In this document: positions 46,178 to 57,818 of the stretch, piece after piece
Layout: every line of letters starts with the position of its first letter
Position numbering within the stretch: position 1 is the first letter of the stretch
Assembly: GCA_030549175.1 (NCBI GenBank)
Contig: JAUKUA010000007.1
Span: 2,046,001 to 2,110,000 of the forward strand
Reading direction: 5' to 3'
Length of the DNA stretch: 64,000 nucleotides
Origin: Lasiosphaeris hirsuta
Lineage: Eukaryota; Ascomycota; Sordariomycetes; Sordariales; Lasiosphaeriaceae
Notes under the pieces: generated by a model
Databases searched by the model: none
What the model was told of the DNA's origin: nothing
The model's input: the letters and a program-made list of their open reading frames with translations, nothing else
Made by a program: the position numbers and the translations under genes

Positions 46178-49100
46178 GGTGTTGAAAAGCATCGATGACA
46201 GCATCTCCCGGAAGAAACTCAAAAGGGAGAGAGCCCAAGGCGCCGGATCAGATATGAGATATCAGGTGCCCACGGCTGGAGCCGCTAGGCAGGTCCAAGC
46301 TCTTATACCCAACCCCTGCACGAGGAAACAGGAGAGTAAGGTGAGTTGGGAGCGAGGTAGGGAAGTCAGGTAGGGAAGTCAGGTAGGGAAGTCAGGTAGG
46401 GAAGTCAGGTAGGGAAGTCAGGTAGGGAAGTCAGGTATGGAAGTCGTGGAAGTAGGTAGGGAAGTCGTGGAAGTAAGTAGGGGCCGAACAGAGACAGGGG
46501 CATGCGCCTCTTTGGATTTCCTTTCTGCTCGAGATTTGGGGGGGGGGTTCCACGGACAGGGCAGCGAGTTATGGAGAAGGAAGGCTGACTTACAATGTGC
46601 GGTTAACTGTTGACGGCAGGGGCACAGACAACAGCCGTTGTGTGCGCTCTGGAGACTGGGGGGACGCTGCACCGACTGGCCTGATCAGTCCTACACAGGA
46701 GACGACTGGCAGCAGCAAGCGGAGAGCGAAGAGAGTCAGGTCGTTTGACAAGGGGGTAAGATTTTCGACTTTCTTATTTGCGCGTCAACGATGACCAGCA
46801 ACAATGCGGAATTCAGTGGGGTACCAACTTGGCGGAAATAATGCTGCGATAGATCAGATCAGTCGGGGGTCGGGATATAGAGTCGTGAACGGGAGGCCGG
46901 CGGTAGGCAGGCGTGGTTCTGGGTGAAAGGAGGAACGTGCTTCCTGTTCGCCGACCGAGAAACGGACTACCTTGACTGTCGACACCGGGAACAGTCGGTC
47001 GATTGCTGGTTGCTGGTGGTGGGCGGAAATTTTACGGCGGGGTGGAGGGGAACACTAGACAGAATGTCCCGTGCCGGATCTTTGGGGGGAGGGGTGATCG
47101 CGGTGATGATGGAAGTGGGGAGGTTGATGAGGGCCGCCCAAGGCCAATATGCGGCTTGCGGCTTTCCAGGTAGGTGAAAGTGACAAGGTGTGGGTGTGGG
47201 CTTGTTGTGCGTGCCCTTCAATCTGAAAGTGGGAAATGGAATGGGGACCAGCAGCAGTGGGCATTTAGCGTTAGGGAAAACGTTGCTGGCACGCGCCCTG
47301 GCCGCCACCAGCGACGGCAGGAGCAATCACTTCAGGTCGCGACCTGCTTAAGTACTTTCCCATCCATCTTTGCCTCTCTCCCGAGATGGGGACTTCGATT
47401 GGGAGTTCAAGATTACCTATTCCATACTCTTTGTCCGCCACCACTCAGCCAGATGACCTAGAGCCGGGTTGGCAGCTACCTCTCACAAGTGCAAACCCAA
47501 CAATGGTCGCCTGCCTGCCTTCCCGACATCTTCGGGGCACGTTCTAGGCCTCGACAGCGAGCCGAGTTGTCGTTTATGAATTGGGACTTCGGGCTGGCTT
47601 CCGTTTTGGTGGCCAAGGTGAGGGACCGAACCGAGCGGTTCTGCTAGCGAGGTACGTGTGTATGTACTCATACCTGCCTCTTGGGGGGGGACCTCGTTGG
47701 AGGTACCATGATCACCATACCATGGGCTCCAGGGCTCCGTGGCTCCACTGTCTCCAATTATCGTTCGTTATTAGGCATTACAACGATCTGCTTGGGGTCT
47801 CCCACTCTCCATATTAGCGTGGGCATGTCTGAAATATACTTCGGCCGCGAGGTTGTCGAATGTTCTGGCTCGTTGGTTTGCTTCTTCTCCTATTCCCCTA
47901 ATATCAGGGGTTCCCGTCTGGCCTGCAACGTCACCGCCCGTGCAGCTGCCCAGGGCCCCGCGGGATTCGGAGACTTGCTGCGCTCATCGGTTTGGCGCAT
48001 GTGCACTAGTAGTGCATGATAGTAATTTTACCATTGGTACTCCGTGCCTACTCCTGAATCCTTGATCGGTTAACACGGCCTAGGTAGGTATACCATAAAC
48101 AATCTCAACATCAAAACTCTAGCAAAGGTAGTCTTGAGAAGGCTTCAGCCGCATCGCGATCAACACCCAAATTGCGCTATTTAGTGTGTGCGATTTGACA
48201 GTCGGTCAAGACGTCCAGACGCGCCCAAACGGTGGCGGCATACGACAGAGTCTCGCAGGCTCTGCACCACCCACCCAGGCCAAGCGCAGAGAAAGTCCAG
48301 CAAAATGCAGGGACTAGAGCCGTCTCTGCATTGCACCTTGCCAACGACGAGATTCCATAGGCGGCCACTTGGTCGACTTGTTGACCTCGAGGCGGCCAAG
48401 GTCCAGGACTGGTTGTGATCTTCGCGGCCCTGCAGAAGACCCCCAGCCCCGAGGTCCAGGCCCTCGGACGGCTTCAACGGGAGGCCAAGAGGTCCATGAC
48501 TCTATCTCCTCTTCCACATCTGCAGGGTGGAGTGGAAGTGATTCTCTGTCCCGCTCTCTGACCGGCCGTTTTGTCAGTTGAGATGGCTGAATGGGCAGAT
48601 GGGTGGCAGAGAAGGCTTGGGGGAGCTTGGGAGCTTAGAATTGGTGGAGAAAGGAGGGGTCCAGTCTGAAGCTGCCCCAACCCCACCAACGCTTGGAACT
48701 TGGAAGGTTTCCCTTCCCATCCTTCCGTCTCAACAAGTGGGGTTCCATGCACACTGATCTGTTTTTTTCCGACGTCATTCCGCCTGTCTGTAGCCCATTG
48801 GCGTCATCGGGAGCACCAGCTGCATGCAAGGATCCTTGGCCGACCGCGTTGGGGTTCGCGTGCACTCAAGGTGTCAAAGATCAGAGTTCCCGCCGGGCTA
48901 ACCCGACGTCGCTGCTGCTAAATTATTTACACTGACCTGTATTTTCCAGCATTTCCGGCCTCTCTGGACGCATAGAATCAATCGATGCGGATTCAAATGC
49001 ACCGTACAACAACACCAGCCTTGGGCGCGATCTCGTGTTTCCTGTCGATGGGCTGACCGCCGCCAAACCGAGGCCACTCAGCGCTTTGGTGCCACCATGC

Positions 49101-51119
49101 AATCCCTGCATTGGACGGAATGTACGGGGACGACGTAACTGTGTGCACGGCGTGCGTTGCGTGCTGCTGTGTCTTAGGAATTTGTGTGCTAGGATTTCTG
49201 TCCCGCGTGGGCAGTCCGAACCCCCAGCTGACCGGATATCGGCACAACGACTTCACACAAACCAGAAAGTCAACGAGACAGCGACCGCACCACCCATCAA
49301 CGTCTTTTCGAGGGATGGCGGGGTTGGGCCCGCACTCTGCTGCTGATTATCGCGCGTTGGGGTCTAGGGCACGAGATGCCCCCGCCTAATCGCTTTTCTT
49401 GTCTGGGTTCTGCATGCCTGAGCACGTGTAGTGTCATTCTGAGGAACGGAGCCACGAAAATAAAACGGAGCATCGCCGTTTTCATCTTAGGTATTCTGAT
49501 GACTAAAAGAACACACACTTTGGACTCTCTTGAACAGTGGTAGAGAGGACACTGCTTTTGGTTTTTGATTCTGATTATACAATTTTCAAACCTTTTACAA
49601 GCTCAAGAGCACTCTCACAGGCTCACACAGCGCTGATATTAAACAGATCAATGAACAATCTAGGTCACGGCTTTCGCCCCTTTGCTCTCGCTTCGAGGTG
49701 CGCTCCCGGAAATTGAGGGTATCGAGTCACACGGCTCGCCAGGACTTACGCTCCAAGAGCGCCTCGACCGCTCTCTGTGTCCGATTGAAACGAGCTTTTA
49801 GCCTCCGAGCCCAGGCAGCTATGCTCTCTCCTATGGCGGCGGCATACATTGTCCCACTCGGTTACCGGCAGCCTAATGGATACCTCGAGTGAGAGGAATC
49901 CTGTATGTGCGTTCCCCAGCAGGCTACACGGCCCTGGCCTCGAACCACCGTTGGCACCCAAAAGCGCCTCGGCCGAGGCAGCGGAAGCGGAGGCGGACAC
50001 GCCCCCCGCCGCACCTACGCGGCAGGATTCCTTGGCCCCGGAGTTGTCTTGGGTTGCGATGCTTACCGTGCCGAAAATATGGATCGCCTCGCTATGGTTT
50101 AGACCCTTTGGGCCCATCTTAGACCTGACGCGAAATCGAACTGGAGCATGGCTGCCCGGAGCCTGGCCGTCACTTCCCCGGAGGGATCGAAGCAGATGGA
50201 ATCAGATTTTGCGGTTGAACCTCGATGGGATCTACCACGAGGTGTCCCAAAGAGCTCAAGTTCCTGCAGCAAATCTCGGATGCTGACTTGTTATTTTTGA
50301 TTACCTTACGCTAACCTAGAGACTTGTCTCCCCGTCTAGTCTAGTCGGGCCATTCACTCTGACAGCCTGTACTATACTGTAGCCCAGCCTTTCAAGAAAC
50401 CGACCTAGTATGCCTCGTCCGCGAAACACCGTTTCGTCTCTTCCTCGAAGGGCTCCCCCTTATCGCTCTAGAGAGAGGAGTCCATCTGCATGCAAGCAGT
50501 GCATAGTGACACTCTGAAAACCTGTTTTTTGAGCGAGCAGCCACCACTCGTTTTCTCCCCCACAAGGACCGGCATGGCCGGGCCTATCAAGGCGCCAATA
50601 ACAAAAGGCATGCCAAACAAAAACGCCAGTCCCATCCACCCCGCCCCCGAATAAAAAAGTTCCCGCCAAGCTCTCGGCCTCCAAAATCATGGCTGTAAAC
50701 AACTGTAGCTTTGCTAGAAGCTTCCGTTGATGGCAATATTCCCCTTTTTGTCTGTAATATGGTGTTATGTTAACGAGGCGGGGCTACGATGTATCGAGCG
50801 CGACAGCCTGTCGTGACTGGGCCGGATGGCCCAGGCAAGCCAGCTAACTTGCTTGCTCGATGTGTGGGCTCTATCCTCCCATTCGGCCATCCGCCTGTTT
50901 CCCGCGTCAAGTCGGGGACAGGTCATTATAAAGCCGTTGAGCCAGTGGACGTATTCGTCGGCTGAGAATGAGTGTTGTCAACAACGGTCTAGAACGCCCC
51001 CGTAAACAAATGGTCTGGGAACTGCCATGACCACCCCTAGTATCGCCAGGCAAAATAACACCTGGCACTTTAGGGGGTCGAACCCTTAGTAAATTCCCAA
51101 GCGGGCCACAACAGGCTCT
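46178..51119. other. 4.9-kb stretch without a supportable gene
   Basis: This lies between hpt1 and the DUF3984-type gene. It begins with the hpt1 promoter and the 13-bp minisatellite. The remainder (46.5-51.1 kb) is mixed GC with many short frames on both strands; none shows motif, codon bias or consistent splice sites. A ctaggtaggta motif occurs near 48080. A tRNA-like B-box string near 51070 lacks the rest of a tRNA and is rejected elsewhere. Confidence 0.45.
46355..46445 (+). repeat. 13-bp minisatellite upstream of hpt1
   Basis: Seven head-to-tail copies of aggtagggaagtc. The first six are identical; the seventh has one substitution (aggtatggaagtc). Degenerate half-units mixed with gtggaagt continue to about 46482. 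The array starts 178 nt upstream of the proposed hpt1 start, so it lies in its promoter or leader. Identity among units points to recent expansion and likely length variation between strains. Confidence 0.93.
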
Positions 51120-52286
51120 TTAGAGGAGAACCTTGGACGCAACGGTCAGCAGCCATGCGGCGTCATGCCACCCACCCTCGTCTGTCTTGGGCGGCGGGAT
51201 GGGGTCCTCCTTCGCCGACGTGAGCCCCTCGAGCCGGCGGGCGCTCGATTCCCGCCGTTGCTGCGGTTGAAGACCTGCTTCGTCCGCATCGCCCTCGGTT
51301 GCCTCGCTGTCGTCCGACTCTTCCTCATCCTCGTCCACGGAGAACAGCTGGACGCCTAGCACGCTCCCAAACCAGGTGCCCACACCGCCATTTCCCTTCT
51401 TCACAAGCCGCCGTACCATTGCCTCGTCCTCAGCCGTCGAGTCCAGCTCACCAACGGTCTCAAGCGTCTCGTCGAGATTGACAAAATCCGGGCCGGCAAT
51501 CGATGCAACATCCCCATCCACCCCCGCCGTTGCAGGGAAGTAGCCATCGATCGACCGCTGGTCAAGCGGGGTCATCATCTGGCTCCGACTACCGGCCCTG
51601 CTATGAGAGCGGCTGCCTAGGCGGCTATAAGGGGGCGATGAGACGTGGTCGCCGGCGTCGTCAAAGTAGCCATGGCTGCCATCGCGGCTGTGGCGTCGGC
51701 TTCCCGCGGCGCTAGTGCGGAGGTGTAGCTCCCGCTCGTGCGCCAGCTCACGGTCGAATGCGTCGTCGTCTGGATCACGCAGGCCCGTCAGCGAGGTCGA
51801 GCTCGCCCGCGATACCAGCCAAGCCTGGCCCTTGGACTCGCGAGTCTCAGTCGAGATCAGGGCCCCCGCCCGCAGCAGCCAATCCGAGTCGGAACGGGCG
51901 GCCGCCGCGAACGGGTCGTCGCGCCGCCGCTTGACGGCGGGGGAAATGGTGGCTAAATATCGGTTGTTGCCATTGGGGCGGGAGGTGAAGGGAATGACTA
52001 AGGGGTCGAGGTGTGTTGCTGACTTGCTCTTGGGCAGCCGCGACGCTGAGCCAGCGCGCGAGTGGTGCGGGGACCGGCCTGGCGAGCGGGAAAGGAGGCG
52101 CGGTGTGGTGGGGGCGGATTTGCCCTGGAGGTAGGAGGGAGAAGCGGCATAAGGGTCGGCGAGGTCGTCGTTGTCCTGCAACGGCAGCTTGGAGGTCAGG
52201 GGCGCGAGGGTGAGGTGGTTCAAGTTTGTGGAGGAGCGGTTCTTGCGGCGGGCTGCATTCGCATGCTGGTTGTAAGCTACGTCCAT
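51120..52286 (-). CDS. Ser/Arg-rich fungal protein, DUF3984-type
   Basis: A single exon of 388 aa. N-terminal half: repeated SYLQGKSAPTTPRLLSRSP and SPHHSRAGSASRLPKSKS, then DWLLRAGALISTETRESKGQ. Middle: disordered Arg/Ser/Asp stretch (SRRHSRDGSHGYF, SRLGSRSHSRAGSRSQ). C-terminal third: DFVNLDETLE, then DEAMVRRLVKKGNGGVGTWF, GSVLGVQLFSVDED, an acidic run, and the final GGWHDAAWLLTVASKVLL. This layout matches, from memory, the fungal family DUF3984, which has no known function. The many SR and SxP sites suggest a phosphorylated scaffold. The start is the first ATG (MDVAYNQH). It is divergent from elp1. Confidence 0.82.
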   Translation of the reverse strand: MDVAYNQHANAARRKNRSSTNLNHLTLAPLTSKLPLQDNDDLADPYAASPSYLQGKSAPTTPRLLSRSPGRSPHHSRAGSASRLPKSKSATHLDPLVIPFTSRPNGNNRYLATISPAVKRRRDDPFAAAARSDSDWLLRAGALISTETRESKGQAWLVSRASSTSLTGLRDPDDDAFDRELAHERELHLRTSAAGSRRHSRDGSHGYFDDAGDHVSSPPYSRLGSRSHSRAGSRSQMMTPLDQRSIDGYFPATAGVDGDVASIAGPDFVNLDETLETVGELDSTAEDEAMVRRLVKKGNGGVGTWFGSVLGVQLFSVDEDEEESDDSEATEGDADEAGLQPQQRRESSARRLEGLTSAKEDPIPPPKTDEGGWHDAAWLLTVASKVLL

Positions 52287-53197
52287 TGTGATGCTGATTG
52301 TGTGTATTAGGTAGGGTCAGCTGTCTATACAAGATGTAGATGGTCTCGACTTCAAGACGGGGTGAGGCGATGGCCGATTTAAATGGTGATTATATATCGA
52401 AGCTCGTGTCGAGCAACGCCCGTGGTCTGATTGGAAATTGTGGTTTCCTAGCAGATCAATCTCTTGTTTCCTGGTGTGGCACCTGCATTCGCGCATTGCA
52501 CGCATCCAATACATCCCCCCTGCTCTTACGCCGCCTACGCGTAGTAACCGAGCCGCTGGCATGCCTGTGATTTGCCCAGATCGACGTGACAGGGATGGCA
52601 TCGGCCGCCGCCACCAAACATGGAAAAAGTTCGAGCTTTGCCAAGTACCGGAAACCTCCGCAGCCCCGCGGAAAGGCTCGGCTATCTCAAGTAACCTGGT
52701 ACCTTCAGCCACAACCCACCAATCCACAATGTGACTAACAAATTGTCCAACGTTTGGGCTTCCTCTTGGCCATCTCGAGCCGTCTCAGGAAGAAAAGAAG
52801 AGGGGCGCAACACGGGCTCGCAGGGTATTGACGTCGACAAAAACACGCCGTCGAGACTTATTCTGACTGACTCAACTGGGAGCCCTAGGCACAGACAACG
52901 ATCCGACATCATCCAAGTCTTGACTCTGCTTGCGTGGACAGGCCATTTCCCGACTAAGACTTACAACCTAGCTCAGGGTTTGCCACTTTTTTTTTCTTTC
53001 AGTGTTGCATCTTCTGGTTACCACCCTGAACCACTTTTCAACGGCCGAGATCACCCGACACCAGGGCCTTGCGGCCTGTGAATGCAACTGCGCCTGCGCA
53101 ACAAGTTGAAAACACTGAAAAGAAATCGGGAGAGAACCCTCCCCCCCCCCCCAAAAAATAAGAGGCTAGATCCCGGTGTGTCATATTCAGGATCACG
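52287..53197. other. Divergent promoter, DUF3984-type gene / elp1
   Basis: This 911-nt region holds both leaders. A 12-C run followed by A6 (53141-53158) sits about 40 nt upstream of the elp1 ATG. No gene is called; the minus frame over 52317-52727 has no support. Confidence 0.4.
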
Positions 53198-56100
53198 ATG
53201 CGGAACCTGCGCAACATCGGCCACAGCGTATTCCGGGCACCGCCGTCAGCCTCGGCCATTACAGCCTCGTGCTGGGATGCCGCTAAAGACGAGGTTCTAG
53301 TCGCCTACGGCCCGACCACCGACGACGCCAGGATCGAGCTTGTTAGACTTTCTGCCGATCCATACGCCCCTTCGAGCCTGTAAGAGACTTATTTTCCCCA
53401 TTCTTTCTCTCCTCATTCCCCTCGGCCTCTCGGGCCTTGCGCCCCCTTTCTTTTTCACATACGTGTTGCGTCTGTGTGTGCAGCATCCTAAGCCTGGTGT
53501 CATGTAGTCAGCCAAGAACCATCGCCACATGGGATGCTCTTAGCCCAAACCAAGATGGCAGCCCAGACGCCATCAGGAGTCTGCATCACAGCAGCGATTC
53601 TCTCTCCACGTGCGTCATCATGGCTAGCGGCGACATCGTTACCGTGGCAGAGTATGACGACGGCGCCGCTGTTGAAGGCGTGGCCCATGTCGAGATCGTA
53701 GGCACCCTTGAGCCATCTATTGCTGCCGCTCGCTGGTCTCCCGACGAGGAGCTGCTTGTCATTATCACCGGCGATGGCAAGGCCGTCTTCATGAGCCGCA
53801 GCTTCGACGTAATCGTTGAGACTGCATTCGGCGTCGATGACCTAAAGTCCTCAAAGCACGTTTCTGTCGGATGGGGCAAGAAGGAGACGCAGTTCCACGG
53901 GAGGGGTGCCAAAGCCAAGACACTCCGTGACCCTACCATCCCCGAGAAGGTGGATGAGGGCTCGTTGAGTTCAAACGATGATGGGAGCTGCACTATCAGC
54001 TGGAGGGGGGACGGCGCCTACGTTGCTGTCAACTTCTTCCAAGAGGGCGTGCGAAGAGTGATTCGTGTCTTCAACCGCGACGGCGAGCTAGATAGCGTCA
54101 GTGAGCCCGTTGACGGCCTAGAAGGAAGCCTAAGTTGGCGCCCCGAGGGAAACCTAATGGCTGGCATCCAGCGTCTTGCTGACCGCGTCGACGTTGTCTT
54201 TTTCGAGAGAAATGGCCTACGACATGGCCAGTTCACTCTTCGAACCCCCGAGGACGCGTCAGACGCTATTGGAGATGTGACTCTGGAGTGGAATTCAGAC
54301 TCATCTGTTCTTGCTGTCATACTGAAAGACAGAGTGCAATTATGGACAGCCGGTAATTATCACTGGTATCTGAAACAGGAGATTTTCTGCAAACCCTTTG
54401 GTTCCCAGGCACCAAGATTCACCTGGCATAGCGAGAAGCCCCTACTTTTTGCGGCGGCCGCTGCAAGTAAGTTTTCATCTCTTTCGGGGTTTTTTTTTTC
54501 ATCGGCTTATATGCTTTCTAGGCAAGTTAATTCTCGAGGAGTACTCTTTCGTGGTTGCAAAGGGCCCAGCCACTCCTCCTCATGACCACGGTGCTGTGGC
54601 AGTCATTGATGGGCGGACAGTCAAGTTTACCCCCCTTCGAACCGCCAACGTTCCGCCTCCAATGGCGTTGTTCGAGCTCGAAGTCGAGTCCCCTGCCATT
54701 GATGTGGCATTTTCTGATGACGCCTCTGCCATGGCAGTGTTACACCAAGTTGGCGTTTGCTTTTATGCTCTTGAGGCAAAAGAGCCTCGTCTAGCACGCC
54801 CTAAACTGCTCAACAGTGCTGTGATTAAGACTGGAGACTCGGGATTTGAAGTATCTTCGCTTCAGGTTGCCTTTGCGGGGCAACACGAGGTGCAGATTCT
54901 TCAGGAGGCTGGAGAGGAAGTCTCACTCGTCTCGTATGAGTTTGGCGTTGCCGGCCAAGAGAATAAAGCATTGGAGAAAGTGGAGGCAGGCTCGGTCACT
55001 TCTATATTCTTAAGCGGTCTCGACAATTCTCCTGGTAGCATAGTTGCTCAGGATCGTAACGGAAACCTCAGCCGGGCCGCTGCTGGGGAGTTTACTACCA
55101 TGCCCGTGAAGTTTCCCAGCTTTATGCCGTGGGCTAGCTTCACCACCCACGACGATCACTTTTTGGCATTCGGCATGTCTAGGAATGGTCACCTTTATGT
55201 AAACTCTCGGCAGCTGGCGAAGAATTGCACATCCTTTCTCATTACGCCAAGCCATTTGATATTCACCACGAGCAACCATCTCGTCAAGTTTGTGCATATT
55301 GTCGGCACAGAAGAAGGTTGGTAGAATGCCCCTTAAGTCTTGTATGGGGAATGCTAATAGCCATAGACTTCGACGCCCCGTTGGATGACCCCGAGATTGA
55401 CGAGAGATGCCGAAGCATTGAGCGAGGTGCAAAGCTCGTGACTGCAATGCCTACAAAAATGAGCATTGTTCTGCAGATGCCACGGGGTAACCTGGAAACC
55501 ATCTTCCCACGGGCCATGGTTTTGTCGGGCATCAGACAGCTTGTAGACCAGAAGGAATACGGAGTAGCCTTCACGACATGTCGGGCACAGCGTGTGGATA
55601 TGAACATTCTATACGACCACCAACCCGCTCAGTTTATCGAGAATGTTGGTCTATTCCTCGACCAAGTCAAGGATGCCGCCAATATCGACCTCTTCCTCTC
55701 GACGCTGAAGTGAGTCAAGTCTGCTCAGTTGACAGCCACGGGGATTGAAATGCTGACATGCGGTTTAGGGAGGAGGACGTCGCCCAAACAATGTATAAAG
55801 ACACAAAGTCTACGAAAATTCAATCCGAAACAGACAACAAAGTTTCACAGCCGAGCAAGGTTAATACCATTTGTGATACAGTCTTGCAGATACTCCGGAC
55901 CAAGAAGAACGCCAACCTCCAAAACATCATCACAGCTAATGTCTGCAAAAGCCCGCCGGCCCTCGATGACGGGCTCCGTGTGGTTTCTGAGCTCATGGAA
56001 GAGGACGAGACGCTGGCAGAACGTGCCGTTGAGCATATTTGTTTCCTCGTCGACGTCAATAGGCTGTTTGATCACGCTCTTGGCCTTTACAACCTCGACC

Positions 56101-57458
56101 TCACTCTGCTGGTTGCCCAGCAGTCTCAGCGGGATCCACGAGAATACCTCCCGTTCATACAGGAACTCCACAGGATGCCGATATTGAAGCGCCAGTTTAC
56201 TATTGATGACAAACTTGGCCGAAAGGAGAAGGCACTTGATCATCTCAAAGCGGCCAACAACTTTGACGATGTTCAGAGGTACGTTGTCAAGCACAGCCTG
56301 TATCAGTATGCGCTCAGCCTCTATCGCCATGATGAGCAGCGCCACAGAGCCCTCACCAACGTCTATGCTGCCCACCTCGGAGCTACGTCCCGGTTCAGGG
56401 AAGCCGGCCTGGCATATGAGTCGCTTGGGAACTTCCAGGAGGCTACCAATTGCTACCTCAAGTCTGGAGCGACATGTTGGCGCGAGGGTCTATTTGCCGC
56501 GCAGCAACAAGAGCCGCCAATGTCAACAGACAAGTTCAACGAAATGGCAAGCACTCTTGCCGACGCACTTCGCGAAGCCAAGGATTACGCCTCTGCCGCA
56601 ACGATTCATATCGAGTATCTGGGAGCCATCGAGACGGCCATCCAATGCTTTTGCAAGGGCTACCTCTTCGCCGATGCGCTACGACTCGTCGCTCTGCGCA
56701 AACGCCCCGACCTGCTCGAGAGCGCTGTCGACGCAGGCCTCGCCGAGGCGTTCTCCAGCAGTACCGAGTTCCTTGCCGACTGCAAGGCGCAGATTAAGGC
56801 GCAGGTCCCACGTATTGCGGAACTGCGCAAGAAGGCTCGCGAAGATCCCCTCGCCTTTTACGAGGGCGAGTACGGCCATGGCGGCATGGACATTCCCGAC
56901 GACGTCTCGGTCGCGGCCAGTTCGCGCCTGAGCACCAGTGCCAGTTTGTTTACTCGGTACACCGGGAAGGGCGGCAGCGTTGGGACTGTGGGGAGCAACG
57001 TCTCGCGGGCCACGAGCAAGAACCGTAAGCGTGAGGAGAAGAAGCGCGCCCGCGGACGCAAGGGGACGGTTTACGAGGAGGAGTATCTCGTCAACAGCGT
57101 GCGCAGGTTGGTGGAGCGCGTTGAGAGCACCGAGGGAGAGGTGGAGAGACTTGTGTTTGGGCTTGCGCGAAGGGGCATGGCAGAGCGGGCGCGGACAATT
57201 GAGGAGTTGATGGATGTTGTTGTGGAGGGGTGTAGGGTCGCTGTCAAGGAGGTGTGGGGAGAGCAGGCGGGTGAGCAGGGTAAGTCTGGGGATCCTGGTG
57301 CTGTGGATGGTGAGGCACCGATGGACTCTGAAGGCTATAGGGCGATTGGTAGTGAGGGTGTCTTTCGGGAGAGCTTGGAGGCGATGAAGGCGAAGCAGGT
57401 GGCTCCTGTGGTGAGAGCGTTTGCGAGGCTAGAGCTGCTTGGAGGGAAGGGGAGGTAG
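53198..57458 (+). CDS. elp1: Elongator complex protein 1 (Elp1/Iki3)
   Basis: Scaffold subunit of Elongator, which modifies U34 of tRNA wobble positions (cm5/mcm5). Exons 53198-53379, 53484-54466, 54522-55316, 55367-55709 and 55769-57458 give 1330 aa, near the usual length. Residues 1-~770 are two beta-propellers (MRNLRNIG start; SPDEELLVIITGDG, WGKKETQFHGR and LSWRPEGNLMAGIQ all typical). The rest is TPR-like helices (HPAQFIENVGL-type DHQPAQFIENVG, GDYASAA-type AKDYASAATIHIEYLG). The basic motif NRKREEKKRARGRKGT near residue 1190 followed by EEEYLVNSVRRLVER is the conserved tRNA-binding/dimerisation stretch. Introns use standard donors (gtaaga, gtaagt, gttggt, gtgagt). Intron 3 begins gttggt, a weaker site. 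No other Elongator subunit is in the window. Confidence 0.95.
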
Positions 57459-57818
57459 GGAGACATGGGTATGAAACCAAATAAAAGTTCTGACATTGAA
57501 ATTTATGAGTTCTTGGGATCTGGTATAACTTGAAGGAATTAAAACTGCCCTGGATCCCATCTCTGTTAGCTACTTCAGGGGTTACTTTAGGGGTGAGGGA
57601 TCGGAGTTGGGAGGGTAACAGCGCAGCGATATGCCCCTTGTCTAAGGTGGGGCACATGAGATTTGGGCACACACCGCCTTGCAGGAATTGGCAGAATCCA
57701 GAAAATTTCTGAACTTTGCGGGTGCCGTTTGGGAAAGCATTTTGCAAAGGAAAGCAACAAGAGAAATCCGCTGCCATCCATCCCTACTCCTCGACCCAAC
57801 AGCACAATTACAGCAAAA
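57459..57818. other. Short intergenic, elp1 / nop15
   Basis: A 360-nt spacer between two co-oriented genes. It must contain the elp1 terminator and the nop15 promoter. Nothing else is visible. Confidence 0.4.

Noticed and set aside
46355..46445. Repeat array considered as CRISPR-like
   Set aside because: Units are contiguous 13-mers without spacers, in a eukaryotic genome; it is a minisatellite.
51065..51082. GGGTTCGACCCC (minus strand), B-box-like
   Set aside because: The upstream bases do not form D or anticodon stems and there is no A box.
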